Origin: Dipylidium caninum
Lineage: Eukaryota; Platyhelminthes; Cestoda; Cyclophyllidea; Dipylidiidae
NCBI GenBank assembly: GCA_017562135.1
Contig: QEYB01001179.1
Coordinates: forward strand, 841,001 to 905,000
Length of the DNA stretch: 64,000 nt
Direction of reading: 5' to 3'
The notes beneath the pieces are model-generated. The model made no database searches and was not told the DNA's origin. It saw only the letters and a program-made list of their open reading frames with translations. Both the position numbers and the translations under genes were made by a program. Shown here one piece after another: positions 12,301 through 24,930 of the stretch. Within the stretch, counting starts at the first letter, position 1; every line of letters begins with the position of its first letter.

Positions 12301-15300
12301 TGGCTTGAAGAAGATCTGTCATGCTAAGGGAATGAGTAGCAGTAGATAACAGTGATGGCGAATGTCTCGTGCATATGTCATATACCGAGCGGACGGTTAA
12401 TCTTCTTCCTCTGCTTTTCCATCAAACAAACAAATGTAGGACAGTGATCGTGATGGAATCTTGAATGAGTACGACGACGACGATGACAACGATGGGATTC
12501 CGGATATTGAGGATCTCGATGCCAATGGCGACGGTATCCCCGACTGCATCATTCAGGTGAGCAGCCTAAGACAACTCTGCCTGCATTAAAATGGATTTCA
12601 GTCATTAAGGGCTCTTTTCACACCTTCTCGGTTCATAATGTCGTGCAAACAGGCGGTATCATCTCGGGAATTGTGTGTCGTGGAACGCAAAAATGATTGA
12701 CGCTCTTTATTTTTCCCTAATATTACAGGATTCTGATGGGGATGGAATTCCCGATCACATTGACACGGACGACGACAACGACGGTATTCCCGATCTCAAA
12801 GATCCCAACCATAAATTCTTCAACTTCTTCCGCGATAGCGACAATGTAGGCTTCCTCTCTCTCCTCCTTCGCAATCTGTTAGCAATAATGGCCTTTTCCC
12901 CCTTCTTATGAATGCCAGACATCGAGAGGGGATGATATTTTGAGGAAGTCGCGGTTACAACAACTGTTCCTTCACACTGTCTGATGCATTTAGATAAACT
13001 AGCCAGAGCGGCAGCGCGCCAAACCCGATTAAAACTTTTTTTTAGACAAGCTCACCTCACGTATTGTTATTCTCACAAAAAAGTAGTGAATTTGACCTTA
13101 AACGAAAGGGTATATAAATTCGCACCTTTACACTTTATTTTTTCTGAAGGGGCGTATTAGTTCGCATTAAATCATGCTATGCCGCCGTATTGACAAATTT
13201 GTGCTATAAAATTCCATAGTGTAGCCTGATTTTACCCTCGCAGTGTGCGAATCCGCCTCCTTCACGGACTCGTCCCACTTTCACCTAATTTTCTCCTCCT
13301 CGACTGTGTGTTTCCTCGGTGTTGCGCCCGCAGGCGTTGGAGTTGTGGCTTCACGTGAGAACCGGGCACGGACATGGCGCCGCTGATACACTCCTCTAAG
13401 ACTAAAGCCTTCCTTACGTTGAGGAGTCAGGAGATACATAATTTTTGATGATTTACTCTCCAATAAAGCAAACACTGGGTGGCTTAGTTCCTCTCTTTCG
13501 CCCATCGCATGGCCAGTCGTCTCCCCAACGGGTTGTCGGGTTATGCTCTTTATCGTCCAGAGGCATGTTCTTGTTTAGGACGGTATTCCTGACATCCTTG
13601 ACCGTGACGATGACAACGACGGGATCCCTGACCATCTTGATACAGACGGCGTTCGAGGCCTTGGAATTGACTCCGATGGTGACGGATTCCCCGACGCCAT
13701 TGATGACGATATGAACGACGACGGCATTCCAGACCACTTACAGGATCACGACTGCGATGGCATCCCGGACATCATCGATCCTGACGATGACAATGACGGA
13801 TTCTTCGACAATAAGCAGGTGGAGTGAAAGAGAGTGGCAGATGAAGAGATCGCTTAACATCCACCTCTCTACTTATTATTTTTCTCTCTAGGATAGTGAT
13901 AATGACGGTATTCTTAACGAGTGGGACGACGATGACGACAATGATGGCATCCCTGGTGGGTTTATGCGGTGACTTCAAACTTTTGCCCCACTTCACCCCT
14001 CATTGCGCCCACCTGTAGGCTGTGCAGAGTAATCCTTGCTGTGTTATCCAAGCGAATTAAGTGGGACACGAGTTCTTCCCTCGAAATTTCCCCAAAATTT
14101 ACGACTTGCCTATCATAATTTTCCTAAATGCACCCTGTTTTCGAGGTGGACCTTCTAAAGTCAACTGTCGAAGGCACGTAATTGCACAAATTCGTGGCTT
14201 CGCGAAAACGGATTTGTATGCCCCTCTCCCACAACCAATTTTCCTCCCGTCAAGGAGATGGTATTTGACGCTCCTCTAGTCTCTGAAATGTCGCCATTAC
14301 TTTTATGGATGGTTATCAAATGCCGCATTCTCCGTGGGTCGACCACAAAATACTGCTGGCGTGAAGTAAAAAAGTAGTTGATCTCCGTCAAGTTGTTGGG
14401 AGCGATAAAAATAAATTCCTAGTTGAATAGACCCTCTTTCTCTCAGACTCTGAAGACGAGGACTCTAATGGTGATGGCATAATTGACTGCCAGCCGAGGG
14501 ATTCCGACGGCGACGGAATTCCGGATCACTTAGACGACGATGACGACAACGACGGTATTCCTGACCATCTGGATCCGGATCATATGGCTTTTCTAATGTA
14601 CAAACCCAAGAATCTTGAAGCTATGACGGGTTAGTTCGACTTTAGGCCCCTTCTTGCCCGCTGACCTTCTTATTACCGCAGACGGTTCTAGTTGCGTACT
14701 TTTTTTTATGGTAAAAGGTTATCGCGCTTGGCATAGTTATTTATGTGGTCGTTAAACGAAGATTATTCAGCTTCGCTAGTTGCCGCCTTAACCTGATCTT
14801 CGTGGCTGCTTTAGCTCAACAAGCACAACACGAAGCAAATACGATGGCAGCTGATTTGGGAGATCCGGGAGACAAAGATTGTGATGGAATCCCCGATGAT
14901 GTTGACGATGATATGGACAATGACGGGAAGATTGACAGGACACAAGACTCCGACTGGGATGGTTTGCTCAATCATATCGATGATGACGACGATAACGATG
15001 GTGTGTGCAGCCTGGCATCCTCTTTGAAATTCAACGTTTCCTTTCACTTTTCTAGGTATTCCGGACCATTTGGATCCGGACGCAAACGGTGACGGGATCC
15101 CCGATTGCAATCGAAACAAGTCCGTGAGCTACCATGTGGTTCGCAGCTTCGGTGGAACCATCAAAAAGGTTATCAAGGTGCGTCAATTGACAGAGGAGGA
15201 GGACGCATTGACACGGTTGAAGGAGGCGGTGGATCATCGTCTACATCGTATTCGCGCTCTCATGGATCCGACGGTGTTGTCGCCCACTCCAACGCGCTTT

Positions 15301-18300
15301 ACGAAGAGCACCCGTGCGCCAATCATCACCCATCCCGCACTGAAGGCAATGCCGACACCCACTGCACCGAGGACGGCCATCCCTCCGAAGAAGATGAAGG
15401 CAGAGGCCAAGTTTGTCCCAAAGAATACCGCACGCAAGGCTAAAGTTCCAGTCGGTCAAATCGGCAAACGGAAACTCGCGGGCCTCTTCTTGGGTGGGAA
15501 TGAACATGTCGAGAGTCTTTTCAATGAGGAGGATCTAGATATTCAGCCGGAGGAAGAAGAGGTAATTTGAGTCAATTAACTCAATCACCGTCGTTTACTT
15601 TTTATTTCTACCAAAATGCTGCCGTTACACTACTGTCGCTGGCTCGGCAGCATCCAGCGCCCTTGTTCTTGCAAGAATCCACATGATTCTGGCAAGAAAA
15701 ATCGCAGTCTACTGGCGTAATGCATTTTTCGGAGTCAGGGGTTGAGGCAAGTATCACTCTGACCGCTTTCACAGTTCTTCTCCCCACCGGCTGTTAAGTT
15801 TCGCGTCTCTCCTTACCAGCTCTTTCGTCATCGCATGTGGTCATGACTGTCGCCGCCCACAAGCGTCGCATTAATTTCCTCGGTTTTGTGTGTGCCTTGA
15901 TTACATTACACTGCCAACAATGCCCTTACCAATTCCATCTTGGTGAGGCGACAAGTATATGATTTTGGCGCTGCTCTTAACTTGAAGGGGCATCATTATT
16001 CGCCACCATCATTATCATCATCGCCATCCTTATTCACAATACCCTGAATTTTCTTTCCTGTTTCTTTATGGACCACAGATTAGCCTACGCCAAGTGGCGA
16101 GCCTGGTGGCATCGCAAGCCGTGACGAGACACGTACACTCAGAACTTCTGACGTATATTTCGCTGTGGCGTTGAGCTAAGTTCCTTCATCTTGTTTCGAT
16201 TGAGTAGAACACGATCTTCTATTTGCATTGTCACCTTGTCAATGGGTTTTGACGGTTGTACTGGGAAGTCAGCTCAAGATCCAGCATGAATGTTCGCGTC
16301 GGTCCACAATTGCTCATTCTATTTAGTCCTTTGCACTGCCTCTCCACCCGAGTTAAGTCCAATTTAGCGAGAGTAAAACTGGACCCATCCGCTGGTGGTA
16401 CTCATCGACGCTCGACGGAGGTAGACACTTTCATGCCACTTTCCATCCACATTTCCGGTGACAGGTCTTCCAAGCATTTAGCGGCATTTCGTATCGCTTT
16501 TGAGAATTTCCATCAGTGAATAGCTGCGCCTAAACAAGATGGTCGAGGAGAAAGGCGGCGGCAGCGTCTCTCTCAGAAAGTTAGTTGGTTGTTGAACTTG
16601 TGTTGCAATGGGGCAAACACATGGCGCCTGTTTGTCTTCCTCACCTTTCCACGATACCACTACATCTCTAAACAACCACGTTTCTACTCCTCTTCGCTTT
16701 CGTCGTTAGCTCAAGACGCCTTCTAGGGCAGGCGTTAGCTGTAGCCAAGTCCTACGTCCAAGTCGTTCACTTTGGCTTGACAGGCAAAGGTCAGGAAATT
16801 CTGACCCACCCATCCACTTTGCCCTAGTTACCTCGGCGTCCTCCCCTCCGTTATCAATCGGCTGTTGCCTTATTTGGAAGCGGGAGAATCACCGGGCAGT
16901 CGATGTGGTTGAGTTATTAACGTGTGGGAGTGAAGTTATTAACAATTTTCTAGACGGATTCGCTTCTCCGGACTGTTTCTTGTTAGAAGTGGTGTTAAAA
17001 CCGCCTTTTGTGGTCGATTTCTTAACCCACAGAATGATCTTCCTGTCAGCCATGAGTTGGATGATGGTTTCGATAAGGATGGGGACTACGTGGATGATGA
17101 GTCCGAGTCCGTGCCTGTCGAAGAAGACTCTCTCCTCCTCGACACTGTTGACGATAGCATCGAACAGTCTCTCTCGAAGCATGACCTTGGGGCACTTGCT
17201 GATGGAGTTGACGATGTTGGTGGTGTTGGAGGTATACACGACAGTTTTGGCCTGTGGTAACCTGCATGACTGCACGTGGCTCCACGACCAGACGTCTTAA
17301 CGAGGCATGATGTGCGCTTACCCCCGCATGGCCACTCGGTTCTTACTTCGTCCGACCTCGTCGATGTTATTCGACGCTTTCAAATCTCCACCTGCACTCT
17401 CTACTGCCTTTTGGCGCTGATCCCTGATTTTTTCATTTTCCTTAACTAGACGAGTCGGTCCGGGACGATGTTCCACCCTTTTTTGGCCGAAGACTTCTGC
17501 AAATAAGCACAAAAAAGGCCCCCATAAATGTTGTTAAGAAATCCAAACCCTCTCCAAAACCCCCAGTCAAGAAGCAGGCCTCCCGTGGTGAAACTATAAG
17601 TGATTATCTTAAGGACGACGACGGAGATGGTATTCCTAATTACTTAGACAAGGACCACAAACTGTACAGGGTTGAGGCTGCAAAGAAGCCGGCTTCGTGT
17701 GTGAAGAAAAGCGGATCCTGCAAGCAAGGCAACATCTCAAAATTTCGACCTTCTGTAAAAGACTCCGACCACGATGGAATTCCTGATTACTTGGAAGATG
17801 AGGATGGAGATGGAATACCCAACTACTTGGATGAGGATACGCCTGCGTTCTCCAAACGCTACAATTTCTACATGAAGTTGATTAAAATGCTGGATTCTGA
17901 CGGCGACAACATTCCTGACGTCCTCGAGGTCGACACGGACTCGGATGGTGCACCGGACTTCCTCACTGATGACGATAAAGATGGGATGCTGGACTACTAT
18001 GAAGATGACGACGGTGATGGAGTACCGAACATGCTCGATCGTGACAGTAAATTATTCATTTTGAGAAGAAAGAATCTTCCCAAACATGTCGACCGTGATG
18101 GAGACGGTGTGCCAGACCATCTACAGGGTGATAAAGACAATGACGGAATTCCTGACTACCTGGAGGACGAGGACGGTGATGGAGTTCCAGACTTCCTTGA
18201 GGGTGACGACAACGATGGTATCCCCAATTTCCTTGAAGACAGCGGTGGTGATGGGATCCCCACTTATCTTGATGATGAGCCGAATGTTCCAAAGAAACCG

Positions 18301-21300
18301 GAAATAAAACTGCCGACTCTAAAGAAAACGAAGAAGGGAAAAGTTGGGAAAGCACGCCATACGAAACATCTCACTGTGGCCGATTCCGATAATGATGGAA
18401 TTTCTGATTTAATGGAGGACGATGACGATGATGGCATCCCCAACTTCCTCGACGACTCGGATGGAGATGGGATCCCCAATTATATGGACAAAGATAGCCG
18501 ATATTTCATGAAGGATAAGGTGAAGAAGTTGGCATTGTTAGACAAGAATAAGGATGGCATTCCGGATGTTTGTGAAGGTGACAGTGACAACGACGGAATT
18601 CCCGACTACATGGAAGATGCTGATGGCGATGGCATTCCTGATTGCATTGACCTCGACATTGCCCGTCGGCAAGTGGCCAAACAAACACAGAAGCTGGCTC
18701 GTTTTGTCGACAGCGATGGTGATGGGGTGATGGATCATCTGGAGGACGAAAATAACAACGGGATCCCGGACGCTCTTGAAGGAGATGCCAATGGTGATGG
18801 GGTTCCAGACTACCTGGAGGATGCAGATAAGGATGGGATTCCGGACTATCTTGAAGATGCTGACGGTGATGGGATTCCAGACTACTTGGACGAAGATCCA
18901 AGTATTTTTACTTTGACTCACTTCAAGCAGGCCAAACTTTCATCCAAAATAGATAAAGATGGTGACGGGATTCCAGATGCCCTGGAAGACGATTCGGATG
19001 GCGATGGTATTCCCGACTACTTGGAGGACTCTGATGGTGATGGGATTCCCGACTATCTGGAAGACCAAGATGGGGATGGTATTCCAAACTACCTCGACAC
19101 CGATGCCAACGCAGATGATGGGCTCCCAACCGTTATTCCTTCTGGTGACAACGACGATGATGATGGCATTGGGGATGATGTTTTCCAACAAGACACCAAT
19201 AACAACGGCATTCCCGACTACCTGGAGGACTGGGATGGTGATGGTATTCCCAACTACCTTGAAGATGCAGATAATGACGGTATTCCGGATTACATGGACA
19301 AAAAGGACAATCGAAAGAAGGAGAGACCCTCTTGGAAGTCTTTGAAAGCGAAGCGAATGAAGGATGAGGACGACGATGGAATTCCAGACGAGTTAGAAGG
19401 CGACAGTGATGGCGATGGCACTCCTGATTACATGGAAGATCAAGATGGCGATGGGATTCCTGACTACCTGGACGATGATGTGGATGGTGATGGAATTGCT
19501 GACGACGAAGACGATGAGGATGGGAATGGAATCCCTGACTATTTGGAAGGTGATAGTGATGGCGATGGCGTTCCAGATTATATGGAAGATGAGGATGGTG
19601 ATGGTATTCCCGACTACCTGGACGAGGACTCCGACGGTGATGGAATACCCGATTACCTAGAGGGTGATAACGATGGAGATGGTGTCCCCGACTACCTGAA
19701 AGACACAGATGGTGATGGCATCCCCGACTACCTCGACGAAGACGATGATAATGACGGAATACCAGATGACTTGGACGCCGATATGGATGGAGATGGGATT
19801 CCTGACTATTTAGAAAAGGACTCGGATGGTGACGGAATCCCAGACTACCAAGAAGACCAAGATGGCGACGGTATTCCCGATTACCTTGATGATGATGTAG
19901 ATGGGGATGGAATTCCAGATCGGTTGGAAGGCGATTCTGACGGTGATGGCGTTCCTGATTACATGGAGGATTCGGATGGTGATGGAATCCCGGATTACCT
20001 GGATGATGATGATGATAACGATGGCATCCCAGATACTGAGGACGAGGACGACGATGGCGATGGAATTCCAGACGATCAGGAAGACACTGATGGTGATGGA
20101 ATTCCTGATTCTCTTGACGATGATGATGACAATGACGGAATCCCGGATGCGATAGATGTAGATGACAACGGCAACGGTATCCCTGATTACCTTGAAGGTG
20201 ATTCCGATGGGGATGGAGTCCTTGATTACAAAAAAGATTCTGACGGCGATGGAATCCCCGATTACCTTGATGATGATGACGATAACGACGGAATCCCTGA
20301 TCATCTTGACGACGACGATGATGGCAATGGTATTCCGGATGACCTTGAGGGTGATTCTGATGGTGATGGCATCCCCGACTATCAGGAAGACGAGGATGGT
20401 GATGGAATTCCCGATTATCTGGATGAGGACTCACCAGCTTTTCGTGGGAAGAAGGCATCGCCACCAGTAGCTCCAGTGAAAGTCACCAAGAAGCCTGTTG
20501 TCAGCCGCACCAAGGGTTTGTTAGTTGCCTATCGACATCCAAGTTGTCCATTTAGATCGCGAAACTTATCAGTGCTTCCTTCCTTTCAGTAATTGATAAG
20601 AATAAGAATGGTCGTCCAGATCACTTGGAAATGAAAGACACTGACAATGATGGCGTGATTGACCTCTACGACGAGGACGACGATAATGACGGCATTCTGG
20701 ATATCGAAGGTGTCCATGATACCCTCCTCCTGCACAAGTGTGGCAGTAGCCGCTCTCCTTTCCCTTGTCTTCCCGCTTTATAGCCCACGTCTTCCACTTC
20801 ACCCTTCTTAAAATTCTTTCACTTAGCGCATTCCGGTAAACCCTCTTTCCGGCTGCATCATTTGCATGGCAGCATGCTGGTGTGGCAACGCTTATCTCCT
20901 CCTACAGCCTTCTTCCCAGAAGCGGCTTAAGTTCACGGACTAACCATCTTTTTCCTTATAATCTGCATCAAAATGCTTAAAATGTCGGTTTATTTTAATT
21001 TAATGTAGACGAAGATGACGACAACGATGGGATCCCTGACATCTACGAAGACGAAAATGAGAATCAAATGTTGGATTACTTGGAGGGGAAGGATACTGAT
21101 GGAGATGGGATTCCCGACTACCTTGATGACGATGATGACAACGACGGAATTCCTGACGTTGATGATGACGACGATGATAACGATGGTCATTATTGTTTAA
21201 TATTTCTACAATCTCCTTTTCCCTACCTTTAATGTTTTGTTTATTTCCATTTGTGCCCGCCTCGGTAGTAGAGACAGGCGAATTAAACAAGGGGAGATTA

Positions 21301-24300
21301 TAATTCCTCCCTAAGCTCGTCCCTTTATTGTTATGTTGCAGGAATTCCGGATGACGAGGAGGATGAGAATATGAATATGATTCCGGACTCACTGGAAATG
21401 AAGGATTCCGACGGTGATGGTGAGTGTTTTCCCTACCCGGAGCTCTGTGCCTCTGTCCAAGTCCACTCTTTTAATGAAAGCTTCCATGTTTCAACTGGAG
21501 TTTACTTTAAGTTCCAGTTGAATGTTTGTCAGATGCAATTTATTTGAGTGTCTGTTTACAGGCATCATTGATTTATTGGATACTGACGATGACAACGATG
21601 GAATTCCGGATTACCTCGATGATGACGACGATGGCGATGGTATTCCGGACGACAAGGAGGACGCTGATGGGGACGGCATTCCTGATAAGCAGGAGAAGAC
21701 TCAACCTCCACGTAAATTTTCTCTCCCACCGAAGAGTGCCGGTGAGTTCTCTTAGCCCACTTCAGTTGGCCGATGACGCCTTAGCCGTCGTGCATCAGTT
21801 TGTGGTGCACCGTCCAGTTACCTGATTGGTTGTTTTGTCTAACTTCGCGAGTCATGGCAACTATGACCATAAATTCTAATAATTTGACAAAATTTCATCT
21901 TTCAGCCACAATACAAAAGACTGCGGCAAAACAAAAGTTGATTAAACCAATTGTGAAGAAACCAACGCCAGATCTGTCCAAGCGGCCAAGTAAAATCCTA
22001 AACCTAGTAAAGTGGTCTTATCAGAGAGATGCTTGTGCCCGACACCGATGGCATGGAGCTCACCCGCTTAACTAGAGTGCTGACCAAATAGGATTTTGCC
22101 CTCTTTCGCCCCGAAACATGTATATTTTTATCGCTTATTTTCCGTCGACTCGCCTTGAAAGTGACGATCCCATAGGCAGATGAGGCGATGGGCAGCTTGA
22201 ATTTTAAGATAATATCGTTCTCTCTGGTAAGAATTTGAGCTCGTTCAGACAGCTTGTTGGCGTTCGCCCCAATGAAACCCTCATTTCCACCGCATTTTCG
22301 CATGGCCTTAGCAAATCCCTGTTAGTTGACGATGTCATAGGCGACACGTCGAAGCTCGCAAGAATTCACTCACTTTTCTCTGTGTTTCAGTTGAAAAACC
22401 GGTGATTGTAAAACCACCTATCACCGCGAAAACCTCCAAACCAACCGCTGATCCGAGTAATTTCACCTCTCCTTCGAGCCATTGTATGCCACGCATGCAC
22501 CAAGCTTCCTTCTTACTGGCATTTCCATGAATTTTAGCTCATCAAACTGAGTCTAAGACACCAATCAAACCTGGTAATCGCATGGTCTTTGGCAATAGTC
22601 CTAGTTTTAACTTTTGTACTCTCTTTGGCCCCATAATCAGCACTGGTTGACGCTTTTACTTCCATGCTGTCTACCACGAAGATAACTTTTTCCTAATCAA
22701 AGCGTGAAGCATAATCCTCCAACTTGATTGTTAGTAGTTCCTCATGAAAGTTTACTACCAACCACAAATAGTCCGAGTTGAGACAGGCCGACCGGACTGA
22801 GGAGGTCGGAGGTACTAGAGCGCAACCAGGAATTGTCTTCGGCTTGCCGCTTTTGTGCTGATTTGAATAAACTCAAAGTTTTACTTAGGTTACAAGTAGG
22901 GTTTCAGTCCTTTGTTCGAGATCTCCCCAGCCAGTAATGAACCTTTCATTTGTTGGTTATTAAGTCAGTCAGCCTTCTGATTTGCCATTTCCCCCCCCTC
23001 GTAGTCGAGTCCCCACCCTCCTGACAACACGTTGAATGCCCAACTGTGTTTGCGTTGGTCCTTGTTCGCGGTTCATTTCGCACCTGTCAATTTCATGTCA
23101 ATTGCAAGCTCTCATACATTAGATTTTAGCCGCCTTTAAACAAGCGCTTTATTTCTCCTACTTGGAACTTCTTAGCTTCGAAGACGGCCTTGCTGACATT
23201 GACGACGCCAAGACCAAGGACTCCGTTGAGTGCGTAGATTCAATGTATATTAGGCGTCGGGGAATGCTTCAGCATCCGCCTAGAAACCGTTCTTTCCTCT
23301 AGTTAGTTGGATGCCCTTGGGATCCTCTGTTCCGATTAGACTCTTTCTCTGAGGCTCTCGTGAGTTCCTCATTAGTTTTGGCAGGAGTAGCCATCCCTGC
23401 CGTCCACTTGGACGCAATTTTTGGTGTCTGGGGGAAGTCGCCCAAAGGGTAGTGAGTTAGTTAAATGTGATAGCTTGGCTATTTGAAGTCACATTGTCCA
23501 CGAATCTTCCACACAGAATCGTTAGCTCGGATAGCGGCATATTCAGTTAGGGCAGTTGCTTATCCCTGCGCCTACTTCCCTCACCCCGAAAATGTCCCAC
23601 ACGCTCAAAATTTGCTAAAAGTCTGCACTTGATCATTAGCGCTCTGACAAGTCGTTTTAGCGATTCGTCGGCATGTGTGTTGGCTTTCACGGCTTACCTG
23701 TTTGGGCGGCTTACCTGTTTGGGCGGCCATTGCGAACTGTTGAACAAGCGATTGACGAAGCCATAATGAAACCACGCCTTATTCCTTGCAGCCAAAGTTG
23801 TGAGACCTGGAAGGAAGATGAAGGAGGCGGAAGACGATGAGGCACTGAGTAATTTCCACATCCTTTCCACCATCAGAGCACAAATTCAAATCACTCTGAG
23901 CCCAATGCTTTCAGGTTTGTTGGACTCGTCAGGGTGTTACCGATGTGACTACTAATAAAGTAACACTTAAATTGGCACATGTCATGTACAACTTGATTGT
24001 CAGGCCAGTCGACTCAATTTAGCCTCCCTTCGTCTCCGCTTGTGTTAGTCAGAGACCTTGCGGCGTTTGAGATCCTTCCGTCGACCGCTGTTTGGTAGAA
24101 GAAAGAGGTATATTCCCGCCCTGGAAGACATGGTTTTCACCCACCCTCAGAACCTTTCCACATTTACGCGTCGCTGTAGGTGGAGTTGTCAATTGGAGCT
24201 GGGTAAACCAGAAGGAGGTTGTTTCAAATTAGTCGAGTACTTTTGCCCTGTCAGGAACTCTTCCACTACAAAGGCTACCAATGGCTTTACTATCTGAGCA

Positions 24301-24930
24301 AACGTCCTTCGTCCAGAAGTTGCCTTTTTTATTACACGTTGGTGACGAGGTGTTCCGCTAATTGCCTTCTCATCAGTTCTTCCTTAACCGATTAATTCCA
24401 ATCAAAGCCACACTGAATACTGATGCTAGGAAGGAGTTTCTGCTCCGTTTTTTGATCATTAGCGGCCGTCCGATTGTGTAGCATCCCGCACCGAATGACA
24501 AATTCTCTGCTGAATAGCACCTCCGTTTTTATGCAATGTCTATGGTCGACACGCTTGAGTTACTTCAAGTGAAGTCCTGTGCAGTCGTGACACAGCACTG
24601 ACGATATGCTTATGCCACCGCCACCGCCACAGTCGTCCTCATTTGCATGTCACTGTGCACGAGTAACGCGTCTCAGTCTCACTGGTTCAGCAGTCCAGGA
24701 TGTGTATCGTCATTTCTGTTTCAGAAAAATCCTCGATGAAGAGAAGGCCAGAATCTGACCTTGACGAGGACAATGAGGTGAAGTCAGTTTTCGGAAAAGC
24801 GCCGAAACCGAAGAGAAAAGCCCCCGCGTACTCGACAGACGAGGAGGAGTCCTCCCAACCCTCCGTTTTTCGTCAGTTTGTGCGAAATGTGCTCCGACGC
24901 ATGGAGGCCATCTTTGGTGTGGACGACTAG
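6142..24930 (+). CDS. Giant secreted Asp-rich calcium-binding repeat protein (TSP3/CARP-like), 26 exons
   Basis: Predicted extracellular calcium-binding protein of about 2,220 residues. Exons: 6142-6188, 6303-6345, 6519-6543, 6611-7018, 7652-7891, 8078-8107, 10987-11120, 12440-12556, 12729-12845, 13579-13818, 13892-13955, 14447-14629, 14815-15000, 15056-15561, 17033-17231, 17450-20515, 20590-20709, 21009-21185, 21342-21419, 21562-21741, 21906-21989, 22391-22456, 22538-22573, 23176-23229, 23792-23848, 24725-24930. Phases close throughout (6663 nt). Residues 1-17 look like a signal peptide ([15 protein letters not shown]). A Lys/Pro-rich linker follows, then clusters of DxDGDGIPD units, which resemble thrombospondin type 3 repeats and the Euglena CARP protein. 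The big exon covers roughly residues 847-1868. The tail is Lys/Pro/Thr-rich and ends in a basic segment before VDD. The least certain joins are 8107 to 10987 and the small tail exons. It could be two genes, but continuous phase argues for one. Confidence 0.72.
8108..10986 (+). other. Large intron of the repeat gene
   Basis: No repeat-coding exon is seen here. It holds a pyrimidine-rich GTCT/GTGC low-complexity tract around 8118-8195, a TG microsatellite at about 9366-9386, and a possible alternative terminal exon at 8811-8912 listed separately. Otherwise unremarkable AT/GC-mixed sequence. Confidence 0.45.
8811..8912 (+). other. Possible alternative 3'-terminal exon inside the repeat gene
   Basis: After a good acceptor (ccgttttcag at 8801-8810) an open frame reads [16 protein letters not shown], then an embedded donor-like gtaaga, or continues [17 protein letters not shown] to a TGA. 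The composition (Cys, Trp, Pro) looks protein-like. It is not in phase with the exon ending at 8107 unless that exon uses another donor. It could give a short isoform truncated after the first repeat cluster, or be chance. Confidence 0.22.
17767..20435 (+). repeat. Coding minisatellite: tandem [12 protein letters not shown] units in one exon
   Basis: The 3.07-kb exon 17450-20515 consists mostly of tandem units of 11-14 codons with core D-x-D-G-D-G-I-P-D-x-L-E/D. There are several dozen in a row. From about 19390 a higher-order unit of about 26 residues appears, alternating LEGDSDGDG(V/I)PDY with [13 protein letters not shown]. Codons differ synonymously between units (GAT/GAC, GGT/GGA/GGC, ATT/ATC/ATA), so the protein repeat is conserved while the DNA repeat is diverged. 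Asp/Asn at alternating positions fits EF-like calcium ligands of TSP3 repeats. Interruptions by Lys-rich spacers occur near 17845-17890, 18285-18370 and 19300-19370. Confidence 0.9.
22574..24724 (+). other. 3' introns with small tail exons
   Basis: The last introns of the repeat gene. Within them I place two tiny phase-consistent exons, 23176-23229 (Thr/Pro-rich, [13 protein letters not shown]) and 23792-23848 ([18 protein letters not shown]). A 17-bp direct duplication (cggcttacctgtttggg) lies at about 23692-23725. An open frame at 24058-24297 has no repeat character and was left out. Confidence 0.35.

Noticed and set aside
19810..20304. 164-codon minus-strand frame rich in Ile/Val
   Set aside because: A second antisense shadow of the same repeat array; the apparent hydrophobicity comes from reversed ATC/GTC codons.
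19133..20464. 443-codon minus-strand open frame rich in His/Pro/Arg
   Set aside because: It is the antisense of the Asp-repeat exon. Repeated GAY-GGN-GAY codons make reverse frames open, and it has no independent motif.
6611..20515. Bacterial origin of the DxDGDGIPD repeats by horizontal transfer
   Set aside because: Similar repeats are common in bacterial secreted proteins, but the region is densely spliced, has phase-matched introns and matches animal TSP3 style, so recent transfer is unsupported.
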